Positions 55,840-64,000 of a stretch of 64,000 nucleotides of DNA are shown piece by piece. The notes below the pieces were generated by a model. It ran no database searches. It saw nothing but the letters and a program-made list of their open reading frames with translations, and was not told the DNA's origin. This DNA comes from Terribacillus saccharophilus (GTDB lineage: Bacteria > Bacillota > Bacilli > Bacillales > Amphibacillaceae). Location of the stretch: positions 1,105,994 through 1,169,993 of the forward strand of contig FOCD01000001.1 in assembly GCA_900110015.1 (NCBI GenBank), read 5' to 3'. The translations under genes and the position numbers were made by a program. Positions within the stretch are counted from its first letter, which is position 1. Every line of letters begins with the position of its first letter.

Positions 55840-56682
55840 TCAACTTAGGAATTTATGTGCCATTTGGACAAACTCATTTGGATATTGAAATAAGGAACCA
55901 TGTCCTGCTTGGTCAAATATTTCCAACTTACTATCAGCAATTCTGTTTGCCAAGTCATATGAGTTTTCTGTTGGAACCATGCGATCATGATCTCCATTTA
56001 TTATTAATGTTGGCTGAACAATTTTAGATAGATCCGCAGGCCTGTCTTTACCCCACTTATTGATTGCATTTAATTGCATTCTATACGCTCTCAAACTGAT
56101 TGTTTTATCTCGATGGTTTTTCCTTTTCTTTATTTGAATTAGAAATTCTTTAACCTTTTTCTTGCCATTCTTTGTGTTTGGGAAAAAGAGATAGGTCTTT
56201 ACGTCTTTGAAAGTCAATATTGCACGGACAAAATCAAGATTAGTAACACGTGTGACATTGGAAATACCTTTTCCTCCTCGAGGGCCCGTACCAACTAATA
56301 CCAGCTTTCTAACCAAGCTTGGTTCCTTTAAGATTAGCTCTTGAGCAATCATTCCTCCCATTGACAGACCTATCAAATCTATCTTTGGAAATCCTAGTAG
56401 TTTGATAAATGTGATAGCGTCGTTTGCCATTTGAGAAATGTTGTTTGGTACTTTCCCATTGGATAGTCCTACTCCAGTGTTATCGAATGCGATGACCCAA
56501 CGACTTTTAGCAAGACCATTAATAATCCTTGGATCCCAATTATCAAGATTAGCTGAAAGATGAGTCAATAATATAATCGGTGTTCCTTTTTTTTCTCCTA
56601 ATTCTCTATAAGCATACCGTTTACCATTCTGGTGCTGAATAAATAAGTTAGGTGCGTCAATATAAGAATAATGAATCGACAT
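55840..56682 (-). CDS. Alpha/beta hydrolase
   Basis: 280 residues. Nucleophile Ser in IGLSMGGMIAQE, acid Asp in INGDHDRMVPTE, His in DQAGHGSLFQYP, so a complete triad; oxyanion region LLTHLSANLDNWDP. Esterase, lactonase or haloperoxidase-like; no signal peptide. It is a paralogue of the broken hydrolase at 58.9-59.7 kb. Last reductase-linked gene before fabF; AGGAG upstream of ATG. Confidence 0.87.
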   Translation of the reverse strand: MSIHYSYIDAPNLFIQHQNGKRYAYRELGEKKGTPIILLTHLSANLDNWDPRIINGLAKSRWVIAFDNTGVGLSNGKVPNNISQMANDAITFIKLLGFPKIDLIGLSMGGMIAQELILKEPSLVRKLVLVGTGPRGGKGISNVTRVTNLDFVRAILTFKDVKTYLFFPNTKNGKKKVKEFLIQIKKRKNHRDKTISLRAYRMQLNAINKWGKDRPADLSKIVQPTLIINGDHDRMVPTENSYDLANRIADSKLEIFDQAGHGSLFQYPNEFVQMAHKFLS

Positions 56683-56706
56683 TGCTATTTCTACTCCTAC
56701 TCGCCT

Positions 56707-57708
56707 TTAAAATTTAATAACTACTTTTCCTTTTGTCTTTCCTTTTGCTACTAAATGTAATGCATCATTAATATCATCAATTGTAAAATTGGCAGGGTCA
56801 ATGGCTGGAACAATATTGTTTTCTTCAATGATTTTTGTGATTTTTTCCAATTGTGTTCCGTCAGCTCTTACGAAAATGAAGCGATATTGAACACCTTTTT
56901 TCCGTGCTTTCTTATCAAATTTCGAGCCAACTAATCCAAAAATAAGTTGTTTCCATTTAGGCAGACCTTTATCTATTGCAAACTGTTTATTTGGTGCAGT
57001 ACGAAGACTTAGTAACCGACCACCTGGTTTGATAATGGATAACTCGCGTTCGAATTCATCAGCACCTAGAGTATCGATTACAAAATCAACTTCGTCTAAC
57101 ATTTCCCAGTAATTTTCCTTTGTATAATCAATATATTGATCTGCACCAGCATTCAACGTTCTCTCTTTAGCAGAAGGACTACCAGAAACAATAACCTTTA
57201 ATCCCATTGCTTTAGCTATCGGAACAGCCATTTGTCCAAAACTTCCTGATCCTCCTGGTATAAACACAGTTTGTCCCTTCTTTGCTTCTAACTCTTCAAC
57301 TAAGCCTTGATATGCCGTTAAACCAGTCAAAGGCGCACCAGCTCCAGTGACGAAATCTAAATTTTTCGGTAAATGCCATATGGATTTAGCATCAACTGCA
57401 ACATATTCTGCAAATGCCCCGATTTTTTCAATAGGGAGTCTTGTATAAATAGGATCTCCAACCTTAAACCCATAGTCATGTTTACCCACTTTTTCAACAA
57501 TCCCTGTTAGTTCATTTCCTAATATCAGAGGCATATTATAGTCTTGTATTAACTTTACACTACCTGTGATATTTAAGATTTCAAGTGGATTTACCGCAGC
57601 AACTTTTACCTTTATCAGTACTTCATTATCTTTAATACTTGGTATAGGGATATCAACAATTTGAGCTTCAATGTTTTTTGAGTATTTTTGAATTTGAGCA
57701 GCTTTCAT
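56707..57708 (-). CDS. Zinc-independent MDR-family oxidoreductase (quinone/enone reductase type)
   Basis: 333 residues. GroES-like N-domain (VKVAAVNPLEILNITGSVKL, GNELTGIVEKVGK) and Rossmann domain with VFIPGGSGSFGQMAVPIAKA and VIVSGSPSAKE, typical of NADPH-binding quinone reductases. The zinc ligands of alcohol dehydrogenases are missing. It would reduce an activated double bond or quinone. AAAGGAG before the ATG; sits between an OYE gene and a hydrolase gene. Confidence 0.88.
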   Translation of the reverse strand: MKAAQIQKYSKNIEAQIVDIPIPSIKDNEVLIKVKVAAVNPLEILNITGSVKLIQDYNMPLILGNELTGIVEKVGKHDYGFKVGDPIYTRLPIEKIGAFAEYVAVDAKSIWHLPKNLDFVTGAGAPLTGLTAYQGLVEELEAKKGQTVFIPGGSGSFGQMAVPIAKAMGLKVIVSGSPSAKERTLNAGADQYIDYTKENYWEMLDEVDFVIDTLGADEFERELSIIKPGGRLLSLRTAPNKQFAIDKGLPKWKQLIFGLVGSKFDKKARKKGVQYRFIFVRADGTQLEKITKIIEENNIVPAIDPANFTIDDINDALHLVAKGKTKGKVVIKF

Positions 57709-57798
57709 ATTCTTAATCTCCTTTTAAAAAAACCACCAATTCTTACATTGATGGTTTTTCTCATTCGTTTATCTCAATCATTCATTGCCTAGCCTGTT

Positions 57799-58860
57799 TT
57801 ATTCTCTTAAGAACGGATAATCTGTATACCCTTCCACTCCTCCTGCATAAATGGTATTTCTGTCAGGCGTATTTAGTGGGACATCCAATTTCAATCGCTC
57901 GACAAAGTCCGGGTTGGCTATCATCCAAGTCCCTACAGTTATAACGTCCGCAAGTTCATTATCCAGGTCTACCGTCAGTTGGTCTAGAGGACGCCCTGCT
58001 CGGTTAACAAGAAGTGCCTGTGACCAAAGGTGACGTATATCTTGTAAAAATGATTCGTTTCCGAAGTGCATGATGTGTAGATATGCAAGGTTGAGCTTAT
58101 CTAACTCGCTGATTAAATAACGATACATTTCACTACTTGTTTCGCCCTCTTCTATACCATTTAGTGTTCCTTGAGGAGAGAAGCGTATGCCCGTTCGTTC
58201 TGGACCAATCTCCTCAACAACTGCTTTTGCTATTTCAATGGCAAATCGCGAGCGATTTTCAATCGTTCCACCATACGCATCCTGACGGTGATTTGCATTT
58301 TCACTTAAGAACTGCTGAATAATATAACCATTTGCTCCGTGGATCTCAACCCCATCTGCACCAGCTTCTACCGCTGCTCGTGCTGCTAAGCGAAACTCAT
58401 TTATAACATCCTTTATTTCTCCTTCACTCAACGCTCTAGGTGTAGGAATTTCCTTCATCCCTTGTGCTGTAAATATTTCTGTATTAGGTGCAATAGCAGA
58501 AGGCGCCACAGCTTGACGGTGATGAGGCGTATTGTCGGGATGTGATACACGGCCTACATGCATAAGTTGAATAAAGATTCGTCCTCCTTCGTTGTGCACT
58601 TTTGATGTTACCTTTTTCCATCCCTCAATGTGTGATTCTTTATAAATACCAGGTGTATTAGAATATCCCTGACCATCATCTGAGGGTTGAGTACCTTCAC
58701 TTATTATCAAACCAACAGATGCACGTTGGCTGTAATACTCTGCTGCCAAATCACTAGGTGTGCCATCTGGTAGTGCTCTACTCCTTGTCATTGGTGCCAT
58801 ACCCAAACGGTTTTTTAGTTCTATATTCCCAATTTTGACTGATTCAAATAACTTGCTCAT
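57799..58860 (-). CDS. Old-yellow-enzyme-family alkene reductase (NemA type)
   Basis: 353 residues, classical OYE/NemA group, distinct from NamA at 32 kb. FMN barrel: KNRLGMAPMTRSRALPDGTP, FIQLMHVGRVSHPDN, VEIHGANGYIIQQFLSENAN with the His-Asn pair, and HIMHFGN-like core. Reduces N-ethylmaleimide-like enones and nitroesters with NAD(P)H. AAGGAGG before the ATG. In a run of electrophile-handling genes transcribed together. Confidence 0.92.
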   Translation of the reverse strand: MSKLFESVKIGNIELKNRLGMAPMTRSRALPDGTPSDLAAEYYSQRASVGLIISEGTQPSDDGQGYSNTPGIYKESHIEGWKKVTSKVHNEGGRIFIQLMHVGRVSHPDNTPHHRQAVAPSAIAPNTEIFTAQGMKEIPTPRALSEGEIKDVINEFRLAARAAVEAGADGVEIHGANGYIIQQFLSENANHRQDAYGGTIENRSRFAIEIAKAVVEEIGPERTGIRFSPQGTLNGIEEGETSSEMYRYLISELDKLNLAYLHIMHFGNESFLQDIRHLWSQALLVNRAGRPLDQLTVDLDNELADVITVGTWMIANPDFVERLKLDVPLNTPDRNTIYAGGVEGYTDYPFLRE

Positions 58861-58893
58861 ATAATTTCCTCCTTTTTAATCGGTATCAATTTT

Positions 58894-59742
58894 TTATAAA
58901 GATGTTGAATTCAGAAACGAATTGACGTTCTCAGCAAATAGTTCTGGAAATTGGAATAGGTGTCCGTGACCAGAATCAGGATATATAATGAGTTGTGCTT
59001 TTGGTAAGTGCTCAGCTAAAATTAAACTATTTTTAGTTGGAACCATAACATCGTTATCACCATTTGTCACAAGCACAGGTTGTTTAATGTTCTGTAACCA
59101 ATTGTAATCATTATCTGATTTTGGTTGAGACCACTTTGCCAAAGCCTTTAATTGGGCTTGTTGTACTTGATCAGAACTTTCAACCTTTTTCTGATTGACA
59201 ATTCTTTGTAAAGATGCCATTCCCGCAGATTTGCTTGTCTCAGTTGAACGGTAGAAGAAAAACATGAAGTCATCCAAAGCATTCTCTGCATTCCCACCGT
59301 GTCGACTCATTCTTTCAAATATTTCTGGCTCAGGATTAATTCCAGACTCAGGCCCAGTACCTGCCATGATGATTCATCTAATCAAATTCCCTTCTTGTAA
59401 TGCCAATTCCTGTGCAACCATTCCACCAATTGAAAATCCGAGAATATCGACTTGATCTAAACCAAGTGCTTTTATAAATTTCGCTGCATCTTGTGCCATC
59501 TCAGCAATCGTAGCAGGTGTTTGCCCTTTCGTCTCACCAACTCCTTTGTTATCAAATAGGATTACTGGACGTTCTTTCGCTATTGGTTCTATCATATTAG
59601 GATCCCAATTTTCCATCGTCCCTCTAAAATGGACTAGAAATACTACAGGTACTCCCGTTTTTTCACCAAACCTTCTATAAGCATAACTAGTACCTTCAAT
59701 TTCAATAAATTCTGATTGAGCCGGCATGGTAAATGTTGTCAT
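58894..59742 (-). pseudogene. Alpha/beta hydrolase split by an in-frame TGA
   Basis: Codons from ATG 59742 (AAGGAG upstream) give a hydrolase N-half with the nucleophile Ser in LGFSIGGMVAQE. A TGA at 59374-59376 is followed in frame by ATC ATC ATG and the C-half (AGTGPESG... NGDNDVMVPTKNS, DSGHGHLFQFP) ending at 58894. Aligning with the intact paralogue at 55840-56682 (LVRK-LVLVGTGP versus LIR-stop-IIMAGTGP) shows no missing sequence, so a single CGA to TGA change is the simplest cause. The catalytic Ser and the Asp/His are on different pieces. Confidence 0.85.
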
Positions 59743-59912
59743 TTGAGTCACTTCTCCTTCGAACATTGAGTTCTATATTTTTAATAAAATGAATATTATA
59801 AAAATCCCGGAGAAAGAAAACTAAAACAGTATTTAAAAGGTCAGATTATAACCCTTTCTATTTTTGGAGTTATAACGAGTCTTTACTAAGATCCACAAAC
59901 CTACAAGGATGT

Positions 59913-60662
59913 TTAACCTGCAATTATTGGATAAATTTGATCTCTAATCTTAAATTCATAATTTTGGTCTACCACACCTACTACCGCATTACTATCGTAT
60001 ATTTCCATCATAAACCCAGCTACTTGCTTAGCTGTGTGGTACATAGGTAAATTTTCTTTATAATTGAAACTATCCAAATCAGTTGCATTTTTAGCGAACT
60101 CTGTTTCCGTCATAGCTGGTGCTAACACTTTTGCTTTTAATTTTGCCCCTTTTAATTCTAGTTCTTTTGCAAGACCTTCAGTGAAGGCACTGACATAATA
60201 CTTAGATGCCGAATAAGTTATAGTCCCAACAGCAATTGCATATCCGAGTGCCGATGATACATTAATTAATTGAGTTCCCTCTTTTTCAGCAAAATCTCGA
60301 ACAAATAATGTTGAAAGGATTGTCAAAGATTCTATGTTAACCCGTAACAGCGTTTCAACTTTGCTTAAATTTTGATCTGCTACAAATGCGGATTCACCAA
60401 GACCAGCATTATTAATCCAAGTCTCAATTTCATACCCTTTTAGTTTGTTATACAGGTTATATGCCTGCTCTGTGACAGATAAATCAACTGTGCGAATGAT
60501 AACATCTAATTCGGGATTTATATTTTGAATTGCGGTTTTTAGTTCTTCTAATTTATCTAATCTTCTTGCAACTATAATTAAATTTTTCCCTCGAGCAGCA
60601 AATTCTAACGCTGTCTCATACCCTATACCGGAGCTTGCTCCTGTAATAACTGTGTATTTCAT
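59913..60662 (-). CDS. Short-chain dehydrogenase/reductase
   Basis: 249 residues from ATG 60662, seven bases after AAGGAG; the longer frame to 60746 runs through the operator. Classical SDR: TGASSGIGYETALEF for NADP(H), NNAG in WINNAGLGES, Ser in INVSSALGYA and the YSASKYYVSAF catalytic Tyr-Lys. Reduces a ketone or oxidises an alcohol. A TetR-type operator lies upstream and the tetR gene follows the same direction. Confidence 0.9.
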   Translation of the reverse strand: MKYTVITGASSGIGYETALEFAARGKNLIIVARRLDKLEELKTAIQNINPELDVIIRTVDLSVTEQAYNLYNKLKGYEIETWINNAGLGESAFVADQNLSKVETLLRVNIESLTILSTLFVRDFAEKEGTQLINVSSALGYAIAVGTITYSASKYYVSAFTEGLAKELELKGAKLKAKVLAPAMTETEFAKNATDLDSFNYKENLPMYHTAKQVAGFMMEIYDSNAVVGVVDQNYEFKIRDQIYPIIAG

Positions 60663-60724
60663 ATTATCTCTCCTTAATTTTAAGTAATTTAAATTATCAT
60701 TTATTCTAAAAATAATCTTCAACT

Positions 60725-60748
60725 TTTTGAGAATGAACGTTCTCAAAA
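60725..60748. promoter_or_regulatory. TetR-type operator upstream of the SDR gene
   Basis: TTTTGAGAA and TTCTCAAAA, perfect 9-bp arms with a 6-base centre. A candidate promoter (TTGAAG - 18 - GATAAT, minus strand) starts right at its edge, so a bound repressor would shut the SDR gene. Confidence 0.75.
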
Positions 60749-60759
60749 GAGTGAAAAAA

Positions 60760-61335
60760 TTAATCGAATACCGAGAGTGTTATATCAATAACATTATTTA
60801 ACTTTTCTGTGTCATTAGTAGTTTTGGTCATAACACGTAGCCCTACTAAGGAATTATGAAGAAATTCCGATGTTTTTTTTGCATCAAGATGTTTAGATAT
60901 TTCTCCAGATTGTTGACCTCTGAGTACTAGCTTGTTTAACAGTAATTCGGTACCAGAAAAGCTCTCCAGCACCTTTTCTGCTGCTTGATCATCATGTAAA
61001 GACAACTCAACTGCCGTATTCACCGTCAAGCAACCAATAATTTGTTGTTTATCTCTAACAATTACCATCTCAAATAATTGCCTGATTGCATCCTTTACCG
61101 ATTCCTGTTGGTTTACTGTATTCTCTGTTCTAGTTCTTATTATTTCATTGTAATGCTCTAATGCTTTTATAAATAAAGCATGTTTGTCCCCAAACGTATC
61201 ATATAAGCTACGACGATGGATTCCCATATACTTCACTAAGTCTTGCATAGAGGTTTTTTCATAGCCCTGTATCCAAAAAAGTTCCATAGCTTTTCGTAAT
61301 ACTTCATTTTCATCAAACTCTTTATTTCTAGCCAT
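60760..61335 (-). CDS. TetR/AcrR-family transcriptional regulator
   Basis: 191 residues from ATG 61335, after AAAGGAAATGATAGG. N-terminal HTH (TSMQDLVKYMGIHRRSLYDTF) and a helical ligand domain with two conserved features of the YxaF/AcrR-C subgroup (CLTVNTAVELSLHDD). It lies directly upstream of the SDR gene; identical operator arms occur before both genes, so it probably represses itself and the SDR. Confidence 0.9.
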   Translation of the reverse strand: MARNKEFDENEVLRKAMELFWIQGYEKTSMQDLVKYMGIHRRSLYDTFGDKHALFIKALEHYNEIIRTRTENTVNQQESVKDAIRQLFEMVIVRDKQQIIGCLTVNTAVELSLHDDQAAEKVLESFSGTELLLNKLVLRGQQSGEISKHLDAKKTSEFLHNSLVGLRVMTKTTNDTEKLNNVIDITLSVFD

Positions 61336-61417
61336 CCTATCATTTCCTTTGAGTGAATCTTGGAGTAACCATAAAGTTAAAAACAATTGACTTTCTCGTC
61401 CTTCGCCAAAAATATCA

Positions 61418-61491
61418 TTTTGAGAATGAACATTCTAATTTAATATAGTAAAACATATACATCTTACACATTTATAATATCATTTTGAGAA
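61418..61491. promoter_or_regulatory. Two further TetR-type operator copies
   Basis: 61418-61438 has TTTTGAGAA, 6 bases, TTCTAA (right arm imperfect), in the same geometry as the SDR operator. 61483-61491 repeats the left arm alone. Both are preceded by ATATCA, making a direct repeat 65 bases apart, upstream of the tetR gene. Confidence 0.55.
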
Positions 61492-62097
61492 CGATTGGTA
61501 AAGAATTAATTTTATGCTCTGATTATAATACAAAAAAGGTTCACTTCATTTATTCCGAAGAGGCTTATTTAACAGGACTTCGCAAAGACAAATTCAGTGT
61601 CCTAATGTCTTTAAAGATGGAATGTCATCTCTTTTATTCTAATCCCAACTGTGTTTTTATTGTATGAAAGCGGGATTTCCTTAGAAGGTAATATAAGCGT
61701 TTGTTCCAAATTCTTTAAGTATATAGAACTGAACCAATTGTTCTCTTATTGGCTGGTGTCTCTATATTCAGATAAGAAGTATCCAGTGGAACATTAAAAC
61801 TTTTCGAGCATAATTTTTGCCTTATTTACTCCTAATAAAAAAGCAATTTGTTAAGTGCTCTCCTCAATTATATATTGTTTTATGATACCATACTTTTTAC
61901 AATTATTAAGATTTCTTGATGAGTTAAATAATTCCTGTTAATAAGGATTTCATAGGATGATAGTTTCCGTTGTTTTACAGAAAACCTGCTATTACTAGGC
62001 ACTGAGAACGCCTTATTTAATGATACAATATACCCTCAGAAAATTTCTGACAACGCTTTCGACCGTACATGTCAAAATAACAAACTTTCTGCACTAA
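61492..62097. other. Gene-free AT-rich region
   Basis: 606 bases. A 60-codon plus-strand frame at 61485-61667 has no ribosome site and no recognisable content, so I do not call it. No terminator, RNA gene or clear repeat was seen. It may be decayed DNA. Confidence 0.5.
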
Positions 62098-62379
62098 CTA
62101 CTTTCCTAAGAATACCCTCGTACCTTCAAGACTCTTAATTATAAGGGGACCGCCAAATCCTTGTATTGTTTCTTCTCCTCTTTTAAATAAGAGGAGATTA
62201 ATGACTTCAGTAAATTTAAGGACATCAGAAAACATGTTTGCATGCTCTATAGTATCAAAATAAAGGACTATACCGTTGGCTTTCCTTATAAAAGTACCCG
62301 ATAAATACTCATAATCTATTCCATCCATTGTAATTTCTGTAAATTTAGGGATAATAGTCACCTTATTTCTGATATTCAT
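62098..62379 (-). CDS. Hypothetical protein, 93 residues
   Basis: ATG 62379 lacks a good ribosome site. The product (MNIRNKVTIIPKFTEITMDG... VINLLLFKRGEE) is moderately charged, without signal or membrane segment, rich in beta-forming residues. Family not recognised. Could be a real orphan or a chance frame in AT-rich DNA. Confidence 0.35.
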   Translation of the reverse strand: MNIRNKVTIIPKFTEITMDGIDYEYLSGTFIRKANGIVLYFDTIEHANMFSDVLKFTEVINLLLFKRGEETIQGFGGPLIIKSLEGTRVFLGK

Positions 62380-62758
62380 TTAAATACTTATACCCATAAA
62401 ATTACTATATATATACAACCCAATCAATATAACTAAATTAATTAACTTATGTTACTTATATACGTTTTCGTAAATACTTACATTAGATAACAAACTTAAG
62501 TAAATATTCTTACGAATAAAAATCCATTCTTCGAAAGTGTCGGATTTACTGCTGAAGAGATTAATCTAGTACTACTCTGAAATTGAAAAAGTTAGTAACC
62601 TGCTCCTCCTGTTACAGTAACAAGGTGCTCCCGGTAAATTAATTAACGACTGAGATAATCTAAATATTATGTTATTACATAATACTAATAAAAAACAAAA
62701 GAAACCTTGCTGTTTCTGTCATTTTAATAATATAATACATAACTTGGAGGAGTTATAA
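62380..62758. other. Gene-free AT-rich region
   Basis: 379 bases. No credible ORF. A GC-richer patch (CTGCTCCTCCTGTTACAG, around 62600) has an imperfect inverted repeat, CTGTTAC-AGTAACAAG. The end provides the GGAGGAG ribosome site of the PQ-loop remnant. Confidence 0.5.
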
Positions 62759-62852
62759 ATGACACTTTACAACTTTTTTAACATGCTACAACTTATTGGT
62801 GGCCTAGGATTGGCAATCGCTTATGTTCCACAAATCAGAGACGATTCTGGAC
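62759..62852 (+). pseudogene. PQ-loop (SemiSWEET-like) transporter, truncated after the first helix
   Basis: ATG 62759 has a strong GGAGGAG site and begins a PQ-loop protein: 26 residues through MLQLIGGLGLAIAYVPQI, the first helix with the diagnostic Pro-Gln. After codon 26 (62836) the similarity stops and the frame runs into DNA that is the antisense of the DUF418 remnant. The other two helices are missing. Confidence 0.75.
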
Positions 62853-63407
62853 CTAATCCAGCCATGTTCCCTCTGCATAAATTGCAAGCAACTCTGGCGA
62901 GCTTACCATTGAAAACGCCGATCCAAACAGCATGGAAGTAAAAATCAGAACAAGCAGCCCTAAATGAATAGCTCCTGCAATCCATAACGCCCTTTTCATC
63001 ACCCGCTCTCCACGCTTGAGTATGACCGCAATAATTCCTGCAGTGACGGCATAGCTCATGAGCACATCATACTCCATTATAAGTACGTAGTGCAGAAAAC
63101 CCTCCACCATTAAAAATAAGATTACCCATTTATATATACCGATCCAAGTCTTATTGTGCCTAATGGACTGCCGATATTTAATCTCCATTCCTACTCCGAA
63201 CATTATCGTTAATATGCCAAGCAGCTTGCCGTTAAATACGAACAGTACAAAGAGGCGTAAAATATCATCCATACTCGACCAACTGGTAAAATCCGTAGTC
63301 GTGATATATTTTAGATCCCCTAAATGGGCAAAAATCCAAATATTCGTTCCAAGTGTTCCCAAAATAGCAATTCCTCTTAAAATATCAATCAATGCTATAC
63401 GTTCCAT
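62853..63407 (-). pseudogene. DUF418/YeiB-like membrane protein, 3'-truncated
   Basis: ATG 63407 has GGAGGGG six bases upstream. The 184 residues (MERIALIDILRGIAILGTLG...) are the N-terminal part of a DUF418 protein, with four or five membrane segments. The family is about twice as long; the frame stops right after EGTWLD, at the border with the PQ-loop remnant. Probably nonfunctional, or a short membrane protein if made. Confidence 0.75.
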
Positions 63408-63567
63408 ATAATGCCCCTCCATTTTTATACCTTTATCGTACATTACAGGGCACCCATGAAAATATCGACAGGTGTCAATAGATACAGATGACACTTGTCA
63501 TTTATAAAACGTAGAAAAAAACGTACTTATTTATGATACGGTTCCACACATCACAATTAATTCCCCA

Positions 63568-63585
63568 TAAAAAGTGTACTTTTTA
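63568..63585. repeat. Palindrome with core AAAAGTGTACTTTT
   Basis: TAAAAAGT-GT-ACTTTTTA, 18 bp, sharing 14 central bases with the 28-bp palindrome at 54006-54033. About 50 bases away (63517-63525) lies AAAAACGTAC, also present near 53907 beside the other copy. Confidence 0.6.
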
Positions 63586-63628
63586 GAATGCCACCTTTAC
63601 AGAAAGCATTCAATTATATTCAAAAAAA

Positions 63629-63656
63629 TAACATCTGCCATTAAAAGCAGATGTCA
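63629..63656 (-). terminator. Terminator of the P-type ATPase gene
   Basis: ACATCTGC / GCAGATGT stem with an 8-base loop, followed on the minus strand by TATTTTTTTG, 11 bases past the ATPase stop. Confidence 0.85.
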
Positions 63657-63667
63657 TAGTACACTTA

Positions 63668-64000
63668 TTATTTTAGTCTGAAGAGACGTAAACTGTTCAG
63701 GATTACAAGCAGTGCAGCTCCTGTATCACTTAGTACAGCTATCCATAATGTTAACCAACCTGGAAAAATTAGTACTAGTGCAACTACCTTAATCAGGATA
63801 GAAAACCAGATATTCTGCTTGATGATGTTTAGAGCTTTCTTGCTAAGCTTCATTGTAAACGGGAGTTTTTTTAGATTATCAGCCATTAAGACAACATCGG
63901 CTGTTTCAATTGCTGTATCTGTTCCAGCGCCTCCCATCGCAATACCTAAATCTGCAGCGGCCAGTGCCGGAGCATCATTGATACCATCACCGACCATCGC
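63668..64000 (-). CDS. cadA: Heavy-metal P1B-type ATPase, C-terminal part (CadA-like; cut by window edge)
   Basis: The last 110 or so residues of a P1B ATPase; the gene continues beyond 64000. The hinge motif [20 protein letters not shown] and the terminal helices ([40 protein letters not shown]) match CadA/ZosA-type Zn/Cd/Pb exporters more than copper pumps. The Asp near the end (LSDTGA) is a metal-site residue in the Zn/Cd class. No partner regulator is in view. Confidence 0.88.
   Translation of the reverse strand, partial: AMVGDGINDAPALAAADLGIAMGGAGTDTAIETADVVLMADNLKKLPFTMKLSKKALNIIKQNIWFSILIKVVALVLIFPGWLTLWIAVLSDTGAALLVILNSLRLFRLK

Noticed and set aside
61485-61667. 60-codon plus-strand ORF upstream of tetR
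   Set aside because: No ribosome site, start overlaps an operator-like half site, content does not resemble a protein family.

Overview
The window is chromosomal DNA from a low-GC Gram-positive bacterium, most likely a member of the Bacillaceae; I do not assign a genus. Support: strong AGGAGG-type ribosome binding sites, frequent TTG/GTG starts, sigma-A promoters, two SAM-I (S-box) riboswitches, CcpA cre-like sites, and recognisable Bacillus-type genes (ydfHIJ, namA, paiA, guaC, a CwlO-like wall hydrolase, metNIQ). No rRNA, tRNA, CRISPR array or intact insertion sequence was seen. Both ends cut through genes (an ABC permease at the left, a CadA-type P-ATPase at the right).

Layout. 1-2.3 kb: surE nucleotidase plus an ABC uptake system, preceded by a coupled 39-codon ORF. 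2.7-10.8 kb: housekeeping and small genes, including a CwlO-like M23 endopeptidase with a WalR-like box, a monomeric sarcosine-oxidase-type flavoenzyme, an RNase H-like protein, guaC, and a heme-degrading-type monooxygenase behind a Fur box. 10.8-20.6 kb: a carbohydrate operon (AraC-type response regulator, YesM-type kinase, lipoprotein, two permeases, GH2 lacZ) with three cre-like sites and a stem-loop after the binding-protein gene. 21-24.7 kb: a tricarboxylate cluster (CitMHS transporter, LysR regulator, PrpF-type isomerase). 24.7-31.4 kb: small scattered enzymes (Nudix, two HADs, cupin, carbamoyl-amino-acid hydrolase, DUF402, methyltransferase-like, nucleotidyltransferase). 31.5-37.4 kb: namA with a large operator-like inverted repeat, a MarR gene, and the YdfH/YdfI two-component system with its RND/MMPL target ydfJ.

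37.5-45 kb is a sulfur/methionine block. Two SAM riboswitches point away from each other from two promoters with identical hexamers. One controls a SnaA/NtaA-type FMN monooxygenase plus metN-metI-metQ; the other an acyl-CoA-dehydrogenase-like flavoprotein of the DszC/SfnC type. An aldo/keto reductase and a rhodanese-type sulfurtransferase follow. This looks like a methionine and organosulfur acquisition module switched by SAM. 45-49 kb: HxlR regulator, TM2 protein, and a VOC-maa-ROK operon with a perfect 28-bp palindrome over its promoter.

49-64 kb is more AT-rich, visibly accessory and partly decaying. A MerR regulator is split by an in-frame TAG beside a DHA2-type exporter. One of two paralogous alpha/beta hydrolases is split by an in-frame TGA. 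A PQ-loop gene and a DUF418 gene are both cut off within 20 bp of each other, the scar expected from one deletion through two convergent genes. The block also holds a stand-alone fabF, two enone/quinone-type reductases, and an SDR/TetR pair with repeated operator-like sites. Two related palindromes (54.0 and 63.6 kb) bracket it. I found no complete undescribed system; the best leads are the double S-box organosulfur module, the ROK and namA operators, and the decaying 50-64 kb block.
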